Origin: Lysobacterales bacterium CG_4_10_14_3_um_filter_64_11
GTDB lineage: Bacteria > Pseudomonadota > Gammaproteobacteria > Xanthomonadales > Xanthomonadaceae
Direction of reading: 5' to 3'
Length of the DNA stretch: 22,518 bases
Assembly: GCA_002782905.1 (NCBI GenBank)
Contig: PFJA01000248.1
Span: forward strand, 616 to 23,133
The position numbers and the translations under genes were made by a program. The notes below the pieces were generated by a model, which was not told where the DNA came from, ran no database searches, and was given only the letters and a program-made list of their open reading frames with translations. Below, in pieces: positions 1 to 7,554 of the stretch. Each line of letters starts with the position of its first letter. The stretch's first letter is position 1.

Positions 1-158
1 ATTGCCGGTTCCGCGAACACCACGATCCAGGTGCTGCGGCCCTCGGCATCGGGAGCCAGCGCGGCAGCGCGCGGCGATTTCGCCGGCAACGCTTGCCACG
101 GCGACAACGCCAGGCCAGCGGCAATCGCCAAAGTCAAAAGGTTGTTGGTCTTGCGCAT
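1..158 (-). CDS. Secreted peptidase N-terminus, probably subtilisin-like (S8), partial
   Basis: The leftward reading frame starts with ATG at 158 and runs off the left edge, so only about 52 residues are visible. It opens with a Sec-type signal peptide: positively charged MRKTNN, then a hydrophobic stretch (LLTLAIAAGLALS). This is followed by a linker and the segment STWIVVFAEPA. That last segment resembles the first strand of the inhibitor I9 propeptide found before S8 subtilisin-like serine proteases. The mature catalytic domain lies outside the window, so the peptidase assignment is inference from a short match. It diverges from the M13 peptidase gene to the right. No strong Shine-Dalgarno sequence is seen before the ATG. 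An unrelated secreted protein is possible. Confidence 0.5.
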   Translation of the reverse strand, partial: MRKTNNLLTLAIAAGLALSPWQALPAKSPRAAALAPDAEGRSTWIVVFAEPA

Positions 159-468
159 GCTGAAATCTCGGCTCGGGGAGGGATTGCCCAGTAAAAACGA
201 AAAGAAAACCGATTCGCGGCGGACGGCAACGGCCCTTCATGGTAGCCCAGTCGTATGCATTTGGGCAGAGAATTTTCCCCCGTGCCAACGATCAGCCGCT
301 CGCCGACAGAGCCTGCCGCAGACTTGATCTCGGGCAGGCCCCCACAAAATCGCCACCAGGCGACTTGCATGACCTCCCACACATGACAAATCGTGCGGCT
401 CCGCGCACACTTGCATGTTAACCATTCGTGGCCGTGCAGCGGCCGTCTCATCGACCAGGGAGTCTCTC
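159..468. other. Divergent intergenic region
   Basis: This 310-bp gap separates the leftward secreted-peptidase fragment from the rightward M13 peptidase. It should hold both promoters, but I could not pick a convincing -35/-10 pair for either. The only clear signal is a Shine-Dalgarno AGGGAG at 457-462, just before the M13 GTG start. Short open frames here look accidental. Confidence 0.5.
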
Positions 469-2571
469 GTGAAGCAACCCACTGCCATTCGCTCCATCCT
501 CGCGGTTTCCGTCATGCTGGCACTGGCTGCCTGCTCCAAGAGTCCCGAGCCGTCGGCAACGGCCGAGGCGCCAGCCAAGCCACCGCTGGTACTCGATCTG
601 AAAACACCGCTCAGCCAGTTCAACATCACCGAGCTCGATGCCAGCACGCCGGTGTGCAGCGATCTCAACGGCTTCGCCAACAACACCTGGCTGGCCGCCA
701 ACCCGGTGCCGGCCGACCGCACCTCGTGGGGTAGTTTCGAGCTGCTGGCCGAGCGCTCGCTGGAAATCCAGCGCGCCATCGTTGAACACGCGGCCGCCAA
801 TGCGCCGGAGGCCGGCTCGATCGCGGCCAAGATCGGCGACCTGTGGGCCACCGGCATGGACGAAGCGGCGATCAATGCCGCCGGCATCGCCCCGATCCAG
901 CCGCTGCTCGATCCGATCGACGCAATCAGCGACGCCGCCGGCCTGGCCGACTACCTGCGCGCCAGCTATGCCGACGGCAATGGCATGTTGTTCGGCTTCG
1001 GGCCGCAAGCGGATTTCAAGAACTCCGACATGAACATGGCCTACGCCACCCAGGGCGGCCTCGGCCTGCCCGACCGTGGCTACTATCTGGAGGACCGCGC
1101 CGACTACGTCACGGCGCGCGAAGCCTATGTCCTGCATGTCGCCAAGGTCCTGATGCTGGCCGGTGCCGGCCCGGAGGCCGCGCAGGCGCAGGCAGCGGCG
1201 ATCATGGCATTCGAAAAGCGACTGGCAAAGGTATCGCTGTCGAGCGAGGAAATGTCGCGTGATGTCTCCAAGTTCTACAACCCGGTCAGCGTCGCCGATG
1301 CCGACACGCTGACCCCCAACTTCCCGTGGTCGAAGTTCTTTGAATCGCAGGGCGTGGCACAACCCGAACTGTTCTCGCTGGCACAGCCCGAGTTTCATGC
1401 CGAGGTCAGCGCGATGATCAGCGACACCGCGATCGACACCTGGAAGAGCTACCTGCGCTTCCATGCCATCGATGAAGCGGCGCCGTTCCTGGCCGACGCC
1501 TTTGCCGAGGAAAACTTCAATTTCTACAACAAGACCCTGCGCGGCCAGCAGGAAATGCAGCCGCGCTGGAAGCGTGTGCTCAACACCATCAACCGGAACA
1601 TGGGCGAAGCACTCGGCCAAGCCTATGTCGATGTCACGTTCTCGCCGGAAGCCAAGGCGCAGGCGCAGCATCTGGTACACAACCTCAGCGAAGCGCTCAA
1701 GGCGCGCATTGAAAATCTGGCCTGGATGAGCGATGAGACCAAGGCCAAGGCGGTCGAGAAGTGGGCCAGTTTCACACCCAAGATCGGCTACCCGGACAAG
1801 TGGCGCGACTGGTCCGGTCTGAGCACCGATCGCAGCAGCTACATCGCCAACCTGCTCGCCGCCAGCCGCTTCAATTACCGGTTTGAACTGGACAAGATCG
1901 GCAAACCGGTCGACAAGACCGAATGGGGCATGAGCCCGCAGACGGTGAATGCCTACTACAACCCGCTGGCCAACGAAATCGTGTTCCCGGCCGCGATTTT
2001 GCAGCCGCCATTCTTCGACCCGAATGCCGACGAGGCGCTGAATTATGGCGGTATCGGCGCGGTGATTGGCCACGAAATGACCCACGGCTACGACGACCAG
2101 GGCAGCCGCTTCGACGCCAAGGGCAATTTCAGCAACTGGTGGACCGAGGCCGACAGCAAGGGCTTTGGCGAGCGCACCGGCAAGCTGGTCGATCAATTCA
2201 ACCAATACGTCTCGGTCGATGACATCCACGTCAATGGCCGCCTCACCCTGGGCGAGAACATCGCCGACCTTGGCGGCCTTTCGGTGGCCTACGACGCCCT
2301 GCAAAAGGCGTTGGCGGACAATCCCGAAGCCAACCGTGAAATCGATGGCTATAACCAGACCCAGCGCTTCTTCCTGAACTGGGCGGTGGTGTGGCGGCGC
2401 AACTTCAAGCCCGAAGAGTTGAAGGTGCGCCTGACCACCGATCCGCACGCGCCAGCCAACTTCCGCGCCATCGGCGCGCCATCGAACATCCCGGCATTCG
2501 CCGAGGCGTTCGCCTGCAAGACGGGTGATGCCATGGTGCGCGACGGCGACAGCCGTGTGGTGATCTGGTAA
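469..2571 (+). CDS. M13 family metallopeptidase (neprilysin/PepO-like lipoprotein)
   Basis: Predicted zinc endopeptidase of the neprilysin (M13) family, about 700 residues, the usual family length. The N-terminus is a lipoprotein signal peptide with lipobox LAAC (Cys22) followed by Ser, so an outer-membrane periplasmic location is likely. Catalytic signatures are complete: NAYY at 494-497 (substrate binding), HEMTH at 535-539 (His535 and His539 as zinc ligands, Glu536 catalytic) and ENIAD from Glu596 (third zinc ligand). The protein ends in the family's Cys-containing C-terminal segment and a terminal Trp. I chose the GTG at 469 because AGGGAG lies 6 nt upstream and it puts the signal peptide at the N-terminus. 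An in-frame start at 415 would add 18 unsupported residues. The gene stands alone. The family cleaves small peptides; the substrate here is unknown. Confidence 0.93.
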   Translation: MKQPTAIRSILAVSVMLALAACSKSPEPSATAEAPAKPPLVLDLKTPLSQFNITELDASTPVCSDLNGFANNTWLAANPVPADRTSWGSFELLAERSLEIQRAIVEHAAANAPEAGSIAAKIGDLWATGMDEAAINAAGIAPIQPLLDPIDAISDAAGLADYLRASYADGNGMLFGFGPQADFKNSDMNMAYATQGGLGLPDRGYYLEDRADYVTAREAYVLHVAKVLMLAGAGPEAAQAQAAAIMAFEKRLAKVSLSSEEMSRDVSKFYNPVSVADADTLTPNFPWSKFFESQGVAQPELFSLAQPEFHAEVSAMISDTAIDTWKSYLRFHAIDEAAPFLADAFAEENFNFYNKTLRGQQEMQPRWKRVLNTINRNMGEALGQAYVDVTFSPEAKAQAQHLVHNLSEALKARIENLAWMSDETKAKAVEKWASFTPKIGYPDKWRDWSGLSTDRSSYIANLLAASRFNYRFELDKIGKPVDKTEWGMSPQTVNAYYNPLANEIVFPAAILQPPFFDPNADEALNYGGIGAVIGHEMTHGYDDQGSRFDAKGNFSNWWTEADSKGFGERTGKLVDQFNQYVSVDDIHVNGRLTLGENIADLGGLSVAYDALQKALADNPEANREIDGYNQTQRFFLNWAVVWRRNFKPEELKVRLTTDPHAPANFRAIGAPSNIPAFAEAFACKTGDAMVRDGDSRVVIW

Positions 2572-2583
2572 GCCCGTTGTGGC

Positions 2584-2665
2584 CCCGGGTTTTGGCCTTG
2601 CGGCCTCAACCCGGGCTACACGATCACGACGGTAGCCCGGGTTAGCACGTAGTGCGTAGCCCGGG
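2584..2665. repeat. GTAGCCCGGG-type palindromic intergenic repeat
   Basis: Just after the M13 stop, a nested hairpin spans 2584-2615. Its outer arms are CCCGGGTT and AACCCGGG and its inner arms GGCC and GGCC around TTGC. The 10-mer GTAGCCCGGG then occurs at 2632-2641 and 2656-2665, and its complement lies at 2610-2619. The same 10-mer returns at 22452. This is a dispersed intergenic repeat that may also act as a transcription terminator for the M13 gene, although no T-run follows the hairpin. Confidence 0.7.
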
Positions 2666-2720
2666 ACCACCGCAACCCCACACCAGCGCGTTGCACGACC
2701 CGCAAATGCGTCGCGACAGG

Positions 2721-2726
2721 TAGAAT
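2721..2726 (+). promoter_or_regulatory. Candidate -10 box for parC
   Basis: TAGAAT matches the sigma-70 -10 consensus at 5 of 6 positions and is followed by a GC-rich stretch (TGCGCCCC). It sits about 36 bp before the parC ATG. No good -35 box at 16-18 bp spacing was found, so support is weak. Confidence 0.35.
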
Positions 2727-2762
2727 TGCGCCCCTGTCTCCAACGCACCGACTGCGCAACAC

Positions 2763-5009
2763 ATGACCGACTCTGCACGCCCCGCGTTTCACGGCTTTGA
2801 ACAGATACCGCTGCGCGAATACGCCGAGCGCGCCTACCTCGATTACTCGATGTATGTGGTGCTTGATCGTGCCCTGCCTTTCATCGGCGACGGCCTCAAG
2901 CCGGTACAGCGGCGCATCATCTATGCGATGAGCGAGTTGGGGCTGAATGCCAGCGCCAAACCGAAAAAATCGGCGCGCACGGTAGGTGATGTGATCGGCA
3001 AGTTTCACCCGCATGGCGATTCGGCCTGCTACGAAGCGCTGGTGTTGATGGCGCAGCCGTTTTCGTACCGTTATCCGCTGATCGATGGCCAGGGAAATTT
3101 CGGCTCGTCCGACGACCCCAAAAGCTTCGCCGCGATGCGTTACACCGAGTCCAAGCTGACCCCGATCGCCGAGGCGTTGCTCGGTGAACTGGCGCACGGC
3201 ACCGCTGATTGGGTGCCAAACTTCGACGGCACCCTCGAAGAACCCTGCTGGCTGCCGGCACGGCTGCCGCATTTGCTGCTCAACGGCACCATGGGCATTG
3301 CCGTGGGCATGTCCACCGATGTGCCACCGCACAACCTGCGCGAGGTGGTTGCTGCCTGCCTGCGCCTGCTCGACAACCCGCAAGCCAGCGTGCGCGATTT
3401 GTGTGAGCACGTGCGTGGCCCGGATTTCCCGAGCGCGGCCGAAATCATCACCCCAGCCAAGGATCTGCTGGCGATTTACGAAACCGGCAATGGCAGCTAC
3501 CGCGCGCGCGCCACCTATGCGCGCGAAAACGCCAACATCATCATCACCGCGCTGCCGTATCAGGTCAGCCCGAGCAAGGTGCTGGAGCAGATCGCGCAGC
3601 AGATGCGTGCCAAGAAACTGCCGTGGCTGGAAGACCTGCGCGATGAGTCTGATCACACCACGCCGGTGCGGCTGGTGCTGGTGCCGCGTTCGAACCGGGT
3701 CGATGTCGAGCAATTGATGGGGCACTTGTTTGCCACCACGGACCTGGAAAAAAGCTATCGCGTCAACATGAATGTGATCGGCCTCGACGGCCGGCCGCAG
3801 GTCAAGAATCTCAAGCTGCTGCTCAGCGAATGGCTGCGTTTTCGCGTTGACACCGTGCGCCGCCGCCTGACCCATCGCCTGGGCAAGGTCGAGCGCCGCC
3901 TGCACCTGCTCGACGGCCTGCTGATCGCATTTCTCAACCTCGATGAAGTGATCCGCATCATCCGCAGCGAGGATGAGCCCAAGCCGGTGCTGATGGAACG
4001 CTTCGGCCTGGATGACGTGCAGGCCGAATACATTCTGGAAACCAAGCTCAAGCAATTGGCACGTCTGGAAGAAATGCGCATCCGCGGTGAGCAGGACGAA
4101 CTGGCCAAGGAACGCGACAAGATCCAGGCCATTCTCGCTGCCCCGGCCAAGCTCAAGAAGCTGGTCAGGGACGAGTTGCAGGCCGATGCCAAAAAATACG
4201 GCGATGAGCGCCGTTGTACGCTGGTCGAACGCGAGAGTGCGCAAGCATTGTCGGACACCGAACTGGTGCCGAGCGAGCCGATCACCCTCGTGCTGTCGCA
4301 AAAAGGCTGGATTCGCGCCGGCAAGGGCCACGATGTCGATGCCGCCGCGCTCAGCTATCGCGACGGCGATGGCTTGCTGCATGCGGTGCGCGCCCGCACC
4401 ACCATGCAGGCGGCATTTCTCGACTCCAGCGGCCGAGCCTATTCCACCGCCGCGCACACCCTGCCCTCGGCACGCGGCAACGGCGAACCGGTCACTGGCC
4501 GTTTCGCCCTGCCCGCTGCTGCCAGCGTGGTCGGCATCGCCGCCGCCGAAGCCGACGCCCGTTACCTGCTGTGCAGCGATCACGGCTACGGCTTCATCAC
4601 CCGCTTCGACAACTTCTGCAGCCGCAACAAGGCTGGCAAGGCATTGTTGAACCCGGGCACTGCCGGGGTGCTGCCGCCAACCGCGGTCACCGATGCGGAA
4701 CACGACCTGGTGGTGGCAATCACCAGCGCCGGCCATCTGCTGGCATTCCCGATCCGTGAGCTACCCGAACTCGATCGCGGCAAGGGCAACAAACTGATCC
4801 AGATTCCGCCGGCCAAACTCAAGAGCGGCGACGAAGTGGTGGTGGCAGTGGCCAGTGTGCGCGACGGCGGCGAGCTGACCCTGTATTGCGGCCAGCGCAA
4901 GCACATCCTGCCGTGGCGCGACTTGCAAGCCTATGTCGGCCAGCGTGCCACCCGCGGCAACCTGTTGCCACGCGGTTTTCAGCGCGTGGATCGGGTCGAG
5001 GCAAGTTGA
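2763..5009 (+). CDS. parC: DNA topoisomerase IV subunit A
   Basis: ParC is the DNA-breaking subunit of topoisomerase IV, which with ParE decatenates replicated chromosomes. The protein is 748 residues, against about 752 in E. coli. The N-terminal breakage-reunion domain contains GLKPVQRRI (44-52), the quinolone-resistance region HPHGDSACYE (82-91) and AAMRYTE with catalytic Tyr127. The C-terminal third is the beta-pinwheel DNA-wrapping domain. ParC rather than GyrA is indicated by the shorter C-terminal region, the lack of an obvious GyrA box and the ParC-like opening (FEQIPLREYAERAYLDYSMYV). Resistance positions equivalent to E. coli Ser80 and Glu84 are wild-type (Ser87, Glu91). The gene appears monocistronic; parE is not in the window. 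Confidence 0.96.
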   Translation: MTDSARPAFHGFEQIPLREYAERAYLDYSMYVVLDRALPFIGDGLKPVQRRIIYAMSELGLNASAKPKKSARTVGDVIGKFHPHGDSACYEALVLMAQPFSYRYPLIDGQGNFGSSDDPKSFAAMRYTESKLTPIAEALLGELAHGTADWVPNFDGTLEEPCWLPARLPHLLLNGTMGIAVGMSTDVPPHNLREVVAACLRLLDNPQASVRDLCEHVRGPDFPSAAEIITPAKDLLAIYETGNGSYRARATYARENANIIITALPYQVSPSKVLEQIAQQMRAKKLPWLEDLRDESDHTTPVRLVLVPRSNRVDVEQLMGHLFATTDLEKSYRVNMNVIGLDGRPQVKNLKLLLSEWLRFRVDTVRRRLTHRLGKVERRLHLLDGLLIAFLNLDEVIRIIRSEDEPKPVLMERFGLDDVQAEYILETKLKQLARLEEMRIRGEQDELAKERDKIQAILAAPAKLKKLVRDELQADAKKYGDERRCTLVERESAQALSDTELVPSEPITLVLSQKGWIRAGKGHDVDAAALSYRDGDGLLHAVRARTTMQAAFLDSSGRAYSTAAHTLPSARGNGEPVTGRFALPAAASVVGIAAAEADARYLLCSDHGYGFITRFDNFCSRNKAGKALLNPGTAGVLPPTAVTDAEHDLVVAITSAGHLLAFPIRELPELDRGKGNKLIQIPPAKLKSGDEVVVAVASVRDGGELTLYCGQRKHILPWRDLQAYVGQRATRGNLLPRGFQRVDRVEAS

Positions 5010-5068
5010 GTTTTCGATCACGGCACAGAACCAACCTGCACGGCTTTCATGGCACACATACCTGTACT

Positions 5069-5137
5069 CTCGCCAAGAGCGCCAAGAACACCAAGAAGCG
5101 CATTGCCCTGTTGCTTTCCTTGGCGTTGTTGGCGAAA
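5069..5137. repeat. CGCCAAG inverted repeat
   Basis: The left arm has CGCCAAG units in tandem (from 5071, with the second at 5080). The right arm has the complement, CTTGGCG-TTGTTGGCG (about 5119-5134). The arms can fold into an imperfect hairpin of roughly 18 bp around a loop rich in CATTGCCCTG. It lies in the 242-bp gap between parC and metX, where no gene is visible, and could serve as the parC terminator. Confidence 0.65.
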
Positions 5138-5251
5138 GCGTCCTGCTTTGCGCCCACACGCACTGACGGTTCCGTTTTTCCAGCAGCGTAGGCACAAAGG
5201 TGCGCATCTTGCGTACACTTCGGGGCTGCCATCGATCCTTAGCAGCCCACC

Positions 5252-6364
5252 ATGACCGAGTTCATCCCGCCCGCCAGCCGCTTTTTCGCACTGCCGTCAC
5301 CGTTCGCGATGAAACGCGGCGGCGCCCTGCATGGTGCGCGGCTGGCGTATGAGACTTGGGGTGCGCTCAACGCCAATGCCGACAATGCGATTCTGATCCT
5401 CACTGGGCTATCGCCCAGCGCCCACGCCGCGGCCAATGCAGAGGATCGCAGCGACGGCTGGTGGCAGGCCATGCTCGGCCCGGGCAAGCCGATCGACACC
5501 GATCGCTGGTTCGTCATTTGCGCCAATGCACTGGGCAGTTGCAAAGGTTCGACCGGGCCGGCGTCGGTCAACCCCGACACTGGCGAAACCTACCGCCTCG
5601 CCTTCCCGGACCTGTCGATCGAGGACGGCGCCAGCGCCGCGCACGCCCTGGTCAGCGGCCTCGGCATCACGCAACTGGCCTGCCTGATTGGCAATTCGAT
5701 GGGTGGCATGGCGGCACTCGCCTACATCCATCGCTTTCCCGACAGCGCGCGCAAGCACATCAATATTTCCGGCAGCGCGCAGGCGTTACCGTTTTCGATT
5801 GCCATTCGCTCCTTGCAGCGCGAGGCCATCCGGCTCGACCCGAAATGGGATGAAGGCAACTACACCGATGCCAGCTATCCGGAAAACGGCATGCGCATGG
5901 CGCGCAAGCTCGGTGTCATCACCTATCGCTCGGCGATGGAATGGCATGGCCGCTTCGGCCGCGTGCGGCTGGACAGTGAGGCGCGCGAAGACGACCCGTT
6001 CGGCATGGAGTTTCAGGTCGAAAGCTATCTGGAAGGCCACGCGCGGCGATTCGTGCGCCAGTTCGACCCAAACTGCTACCTCTACCTCAGCCGCTCGATG
6101 GATTGGTTCGACCTGGGTGAGTACGCCGGTGGCGATGTGTTGCACGCATTGGCCGGCCTGCACATCCATCGCGCGCTGGTGATTGGCGCGCAGACCGACA
6201 TTCTGTTTCCGCTGGAACAACAGGAACAAATCGCCGAGGGCCTGGTCGCAGGTGGTTGCAATGCCGAGTTTGTGGCATTGCCTTCGCCGCAGGGGCACGA
6301 CGCGTTTTTGGTGGATATCGCGCGTTTCGGCCCGCTGGTTGCCGGCTTTTTGGCGGATCGGTAG
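5252..6364 (+). CDS. metX: MetX-family homoserine/serine O-acyltransferase (probably succinyl-CoA-dependent)
   Basis: Alpha/beta-hydrolase-fold acyltransferase of 370 residues, the normal MetX length. The nucleophile elbow GNSMGG contains Ser149. The rest of the triad is Asp316 (in GAQTDILFP) and His349 (in PQGHDAF). The family transfers an acyl group from acyl-CoA to the hydroxyl of homoserine (methionine synthesis) or, in some Xanthomonadales members, serine (cysteine synthesis). The opening MTEFIPP and the body of the protein resemble the Xanthomonadales group, where succinyl-CoA is the usual donor and serine has been proposed as acceptor. Sequence alone does not decide the substrate. The ATG at 5252 lacks a strong Shine-Dalgarno but gives the family's expected N-terminus. 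Its downstream neighbour is also a sulfur amino-acid gene. Confidence 0.9.
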   Translation: MTEFIPPASRFFALPSPFAMKRGGALHGARLAYETWGALNANADNAILILTGLSPSAHAAANAEDRSDGWWQAMLGPGKPIDTDRWFVICANALGSCKGSTGPASVNPDTGETYRLAFPDLSIEDGASAAHALVSGLGITQLACLIGNSMGGMAALAYIHRFPDSARKHINISGSAQALPFSIAIRSLQREAIRLDPKWDEGNYTDASYPENGMRMARKLGVITYRSAMEWHGRFGRVRLDSEAREDDPFGMEFQVESYLEGHARRFVRQFDPNCYLYLSRSMDWFDLGEYAGGDVLHALAGLHIHRALVIGAQTDILFPLEQQEQIAEGLVAGGCNAEFVALPSPQGHDAFLVDIARFGPLVAGFLADR

Positions 6365-6378
6365 GCGCACGTTACAAT
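6350..6378 (+). promoter_or_regulatory. Candidate sigma-70 promoter for the dioxygenase gene
   Basis: TTGGCG (6350-6355, 4 of 6 matches to the -35 consensus), a 17-bp spacer and TACAAT (6373-6378, 5 of 6 to the -10). It overlaps the end of metX and would give a leader of about 38 nt before the ATG at 6423. This suggests the dioxygenase can be transcribed separately from metX. Confidence 0.5.
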
Positions 6379-6422
6379 CACCCGGCCGTTGCCACCCATC
6401 CATCGCAATCCAGGTGCCATCC

Positions 6423-7001
6423 ATGCTGACCATGGCGTTTCCCGGCTGTCGCACATTGATCGAACGCATCGATGCCGCGGTGGGCGCACGCGAGGATTGC
6501 CGCGTCGCAAATGCGCTGCGCGAAGCGATGTGCAGCCTGATCCGCAACCCCGAAGTGCGCCTGCCGGCCTGTGTGCTCGACCCGGTGCAAGGCCACTACG
6601 CACGGCGCGAGCTCTATCGCAGCGAGCAACATGGCTACAGCGTGATCGCGATGACCTGGGGGCCAGGCCAGGGCACCCCGATCCATGACCATGCCGGCAT
6701 GTGGTGCGTCGAGGGCGTCTGGCATGGGCAACTGGAAATCACCCAATACGAGTTCCTCGGCGAGCAGGCCGAGGGCTGTGCATTCCGCGCCGCCGGCACC
6801 ATCAATGCCGGCTTCGGTTCCGCCGGCAGTTTGATCCCGCCTTACGAATACCACGCCATCCGCAATCCCAGCGCCGATACCCCAGCGGTGTCATTGCATG
6901 TGTACAAGGGCGAGATGCGCAGTTGCTGTGTGTTCCAGCCGTTGCATGACGACCTGTATCGCCGCGACACCCGCGAACTGGGCTTTGATCGGGCGCATTG
7001 A
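6423..7001 (+). CDS. Cysteine/thiol dioxygenase family protein (cupin)
   Basis: A 192-residue cupin of the cysteine dioxygenase type I family, which oxidises the thiol of cysteine or of related small thiols to a sulfinate using non-haem iron and O2. The three-histidine iron site is visible: His88 and His90 in TPIHDHAG, and probably His144 in YEYHAIRN. The context WGPGQGTPIHDH and the later SLHVYKGEM look closer to bacterial 3-mercaptopropionate dioxygenases than to classical cysteine dioxygenases, so the substrate is uncertain. The ATG at 6423 follows a good promoter. The frame is open further upstream, but that part overlaps metX. Position next to metX fits sulfur amino-acid turnover. Another ATG at 6432 is possible. 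Confidence 0.85.
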   Translation: MLTMAFPGCRTLIERIDAAVGAREDCRVANALREAMCSLIRNPEVRLPACVLDPVQGHYARRELYRSEQHGYSVIAMTWGPGQGTPIHDHAGMWCVEGVWHGQLEITQYEFLGEQAEGCAFRAAGTINAGFGSAGSLIPPYEYHAIRNPSADTPAVSLHVYKGEMRSCCVFQPLHDDLYRRDTRELGFDRAH

Positions 7002-7017
7002 CGCCGATCAGCGCCCG
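6990..7017 (+). terminator. Possible hairpin terminator after the dioxygenase gene
   Basis: CGGGCGC (6990-6996) pairs with GCGCCCG (7011-7017), giving a 7-bp GC stem and a 14-nt loop that includes the stop codon. No T-run follows, so this is only a weak candidate. Confidence 0.3.
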
Positions 7018-7067
7018 TTGCCGGGTAGTGAAGAAGCAGGTATCCGCAAAGGACGCCAATGAAGCCA

Positions 7068-7138
7068 GGCCTCGGGACTCGGAACTCGGAAAAGCCGGAG
7101 CGAAATCTCGCGAGGTTGTCGTCCCAAGTCCCGAGGCC
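7068..7138. repeat. Inverted repeat, 12-bp perfect arms (GGCCTCGGGACT)
   Basis: GGCCTCGGGACT (7068-7079) and its exact complement AGTCCCGAGGCC (7127-7138) flank 47 bp. The left side also holds CTCGGAACTCGGAAA. The 12-mer GGAACTCGGAAA recurs at 11503-11514, so the element appears to belong to a dispersed family. It sits in the 417-bp gap between the dioxygenase and tRNA-Leu genes, which holds no visible protein gene. Confidence 0.6.
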
Positions 7139-7144
7139 CGCGTC

Positions 7145-7255
7145 GTAGGTCGGCGCAAGGCGCTTGCGCCGGAGCCGACGTCGGTAACGCCGGACGCTTG
7201 CACCCCGTGCAAGTAGCTGTCGGATCCGCGCCTGGCGGCGCTTGATCCGACCTAC
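7145..7255. repeat. GTAGGTCGG composite palindromic repeat
   Basis: GTAGGTCGG (7145-7153) and its complement CCGACCTAC (7247-7255) bound a 111-bp unit. It contains two further hairpins: GGCGCAAG/CTTGCGCC (7152-7170, 3-nt loop) and GTCGGATC/GATCCGAC (7219-7251). The nested structure is typical of small non-coding palindromic repeats in gammaproteobacterial intergenic DNA. Confidence 0.6.
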
Positions 7256-7372
7256 CTGCGCTGCGCAAGCTCGTCGTCCCGAGTTGCTCTAGCTATGGGC
7301 ACGCCGGGGTTCGGTCGCTATGCTCACCACCAGCCTGCCGCCGGCCACGATGCACATGAACGCAATGCTCAC

Positions 7373-7407
7373 GAGGCTATATACAGCCTCGCGCACATCG
7401 CTATAAT
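7373..7407 (+). promoter_or_regulatory. Promoter of tRNA-Leu
   Basis: A perfect TATAAT (7402-7407) lies 11 bp before the tRNA. TATACA (7380-7385, 4 of 6 to the -35 consensus) precedes it with a 16-bp spacer. A perfect hairpin GAGGCT-atatac-AGCCTC (7373-7390) overlaps the -35 element. The GTCGCC after the -10 box is the GC-rich discriminator expected of stringently controlled stable-RNA promoters. Confidence 0.7.
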
Positions 7408-7418
7408 GTCGCCTCGCT

Positions 7419-7505
7419 GCCGGCGTGGCGGAATTGGTAGACGCGACGGACTCAAAATCCGTTTGTGGTGACACAGTGTGGGTTCGAGTCCCACCGCCGG
7501 CACCA
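7419..7505 (+). tRNA. tRNA-Leu (CAA)
   Basis: Full cloverleaf of 87 nt with the 3' CCA encoded (7503-7505). The acceptor arms GCCGGCG (7419-7425) and CGCCGGC (7495-7501) pair perfectly. The anticodon stem ACGGA/TCCGT encloses loop CTCAAAA, giving anticodon CAA at 7453-7455, which reads UUG. The long variable arm (TGTG/CACA stem) is typical of class II leucine tRNAs. The T stem is GTGGG/CCCAC. Confidence 0.96.
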
Positions 7506-7534
7506 ACCAGACCAGACAGACACGGTCGGTCAGG

Positions 7535-7554
7535 CGTGCCATCATCCGGGCACG
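7535..7554 (+). terminator. Possible hairpin downstream of tRNA-Leu
   Basis: CGTGCC (7535-7540) and GGCACG (7549-7554) form a 6-bp stem with an 8-nt loop, 30 bp after the tRNA. There is no T-run, so this is a weak candidate. The rest of the 212-bp gap before mlaA shows no clear promoter or gene. Confidence 0.25.

Noticed and set aside
448..2778. A long open frame of 776 codons on the minus strand across the M13 gene
   Set aside because: It is antisense to a gene with complete catalytic motifs, has no recognisable domain, and is typical of stop-poor GC-rich DNA. Similar antisense frames over parC (2616-4736), the aldehyde dehydrogenase (11644-13440), pyrD/murB (13713-15275) and the chemoreceptor (17052-18272, plus strand) were rejected for the same reason.
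5010..5251. Small open frames and a possible SAM-type riboswitch upstream of metX
   Set aside because: The frames overlap an inverted repeat and have no ribosome-binding site. The region does not show a recognisable riboswitch core.
7068..7255. A CRISPR array or sRNA gene in the repeat-rich gap
   Set aside because: The repeats are inverted, not regularly spaced direct repeats, and there is no leader or cas gene. No promoter-terminator pair for an sRNA was seen.
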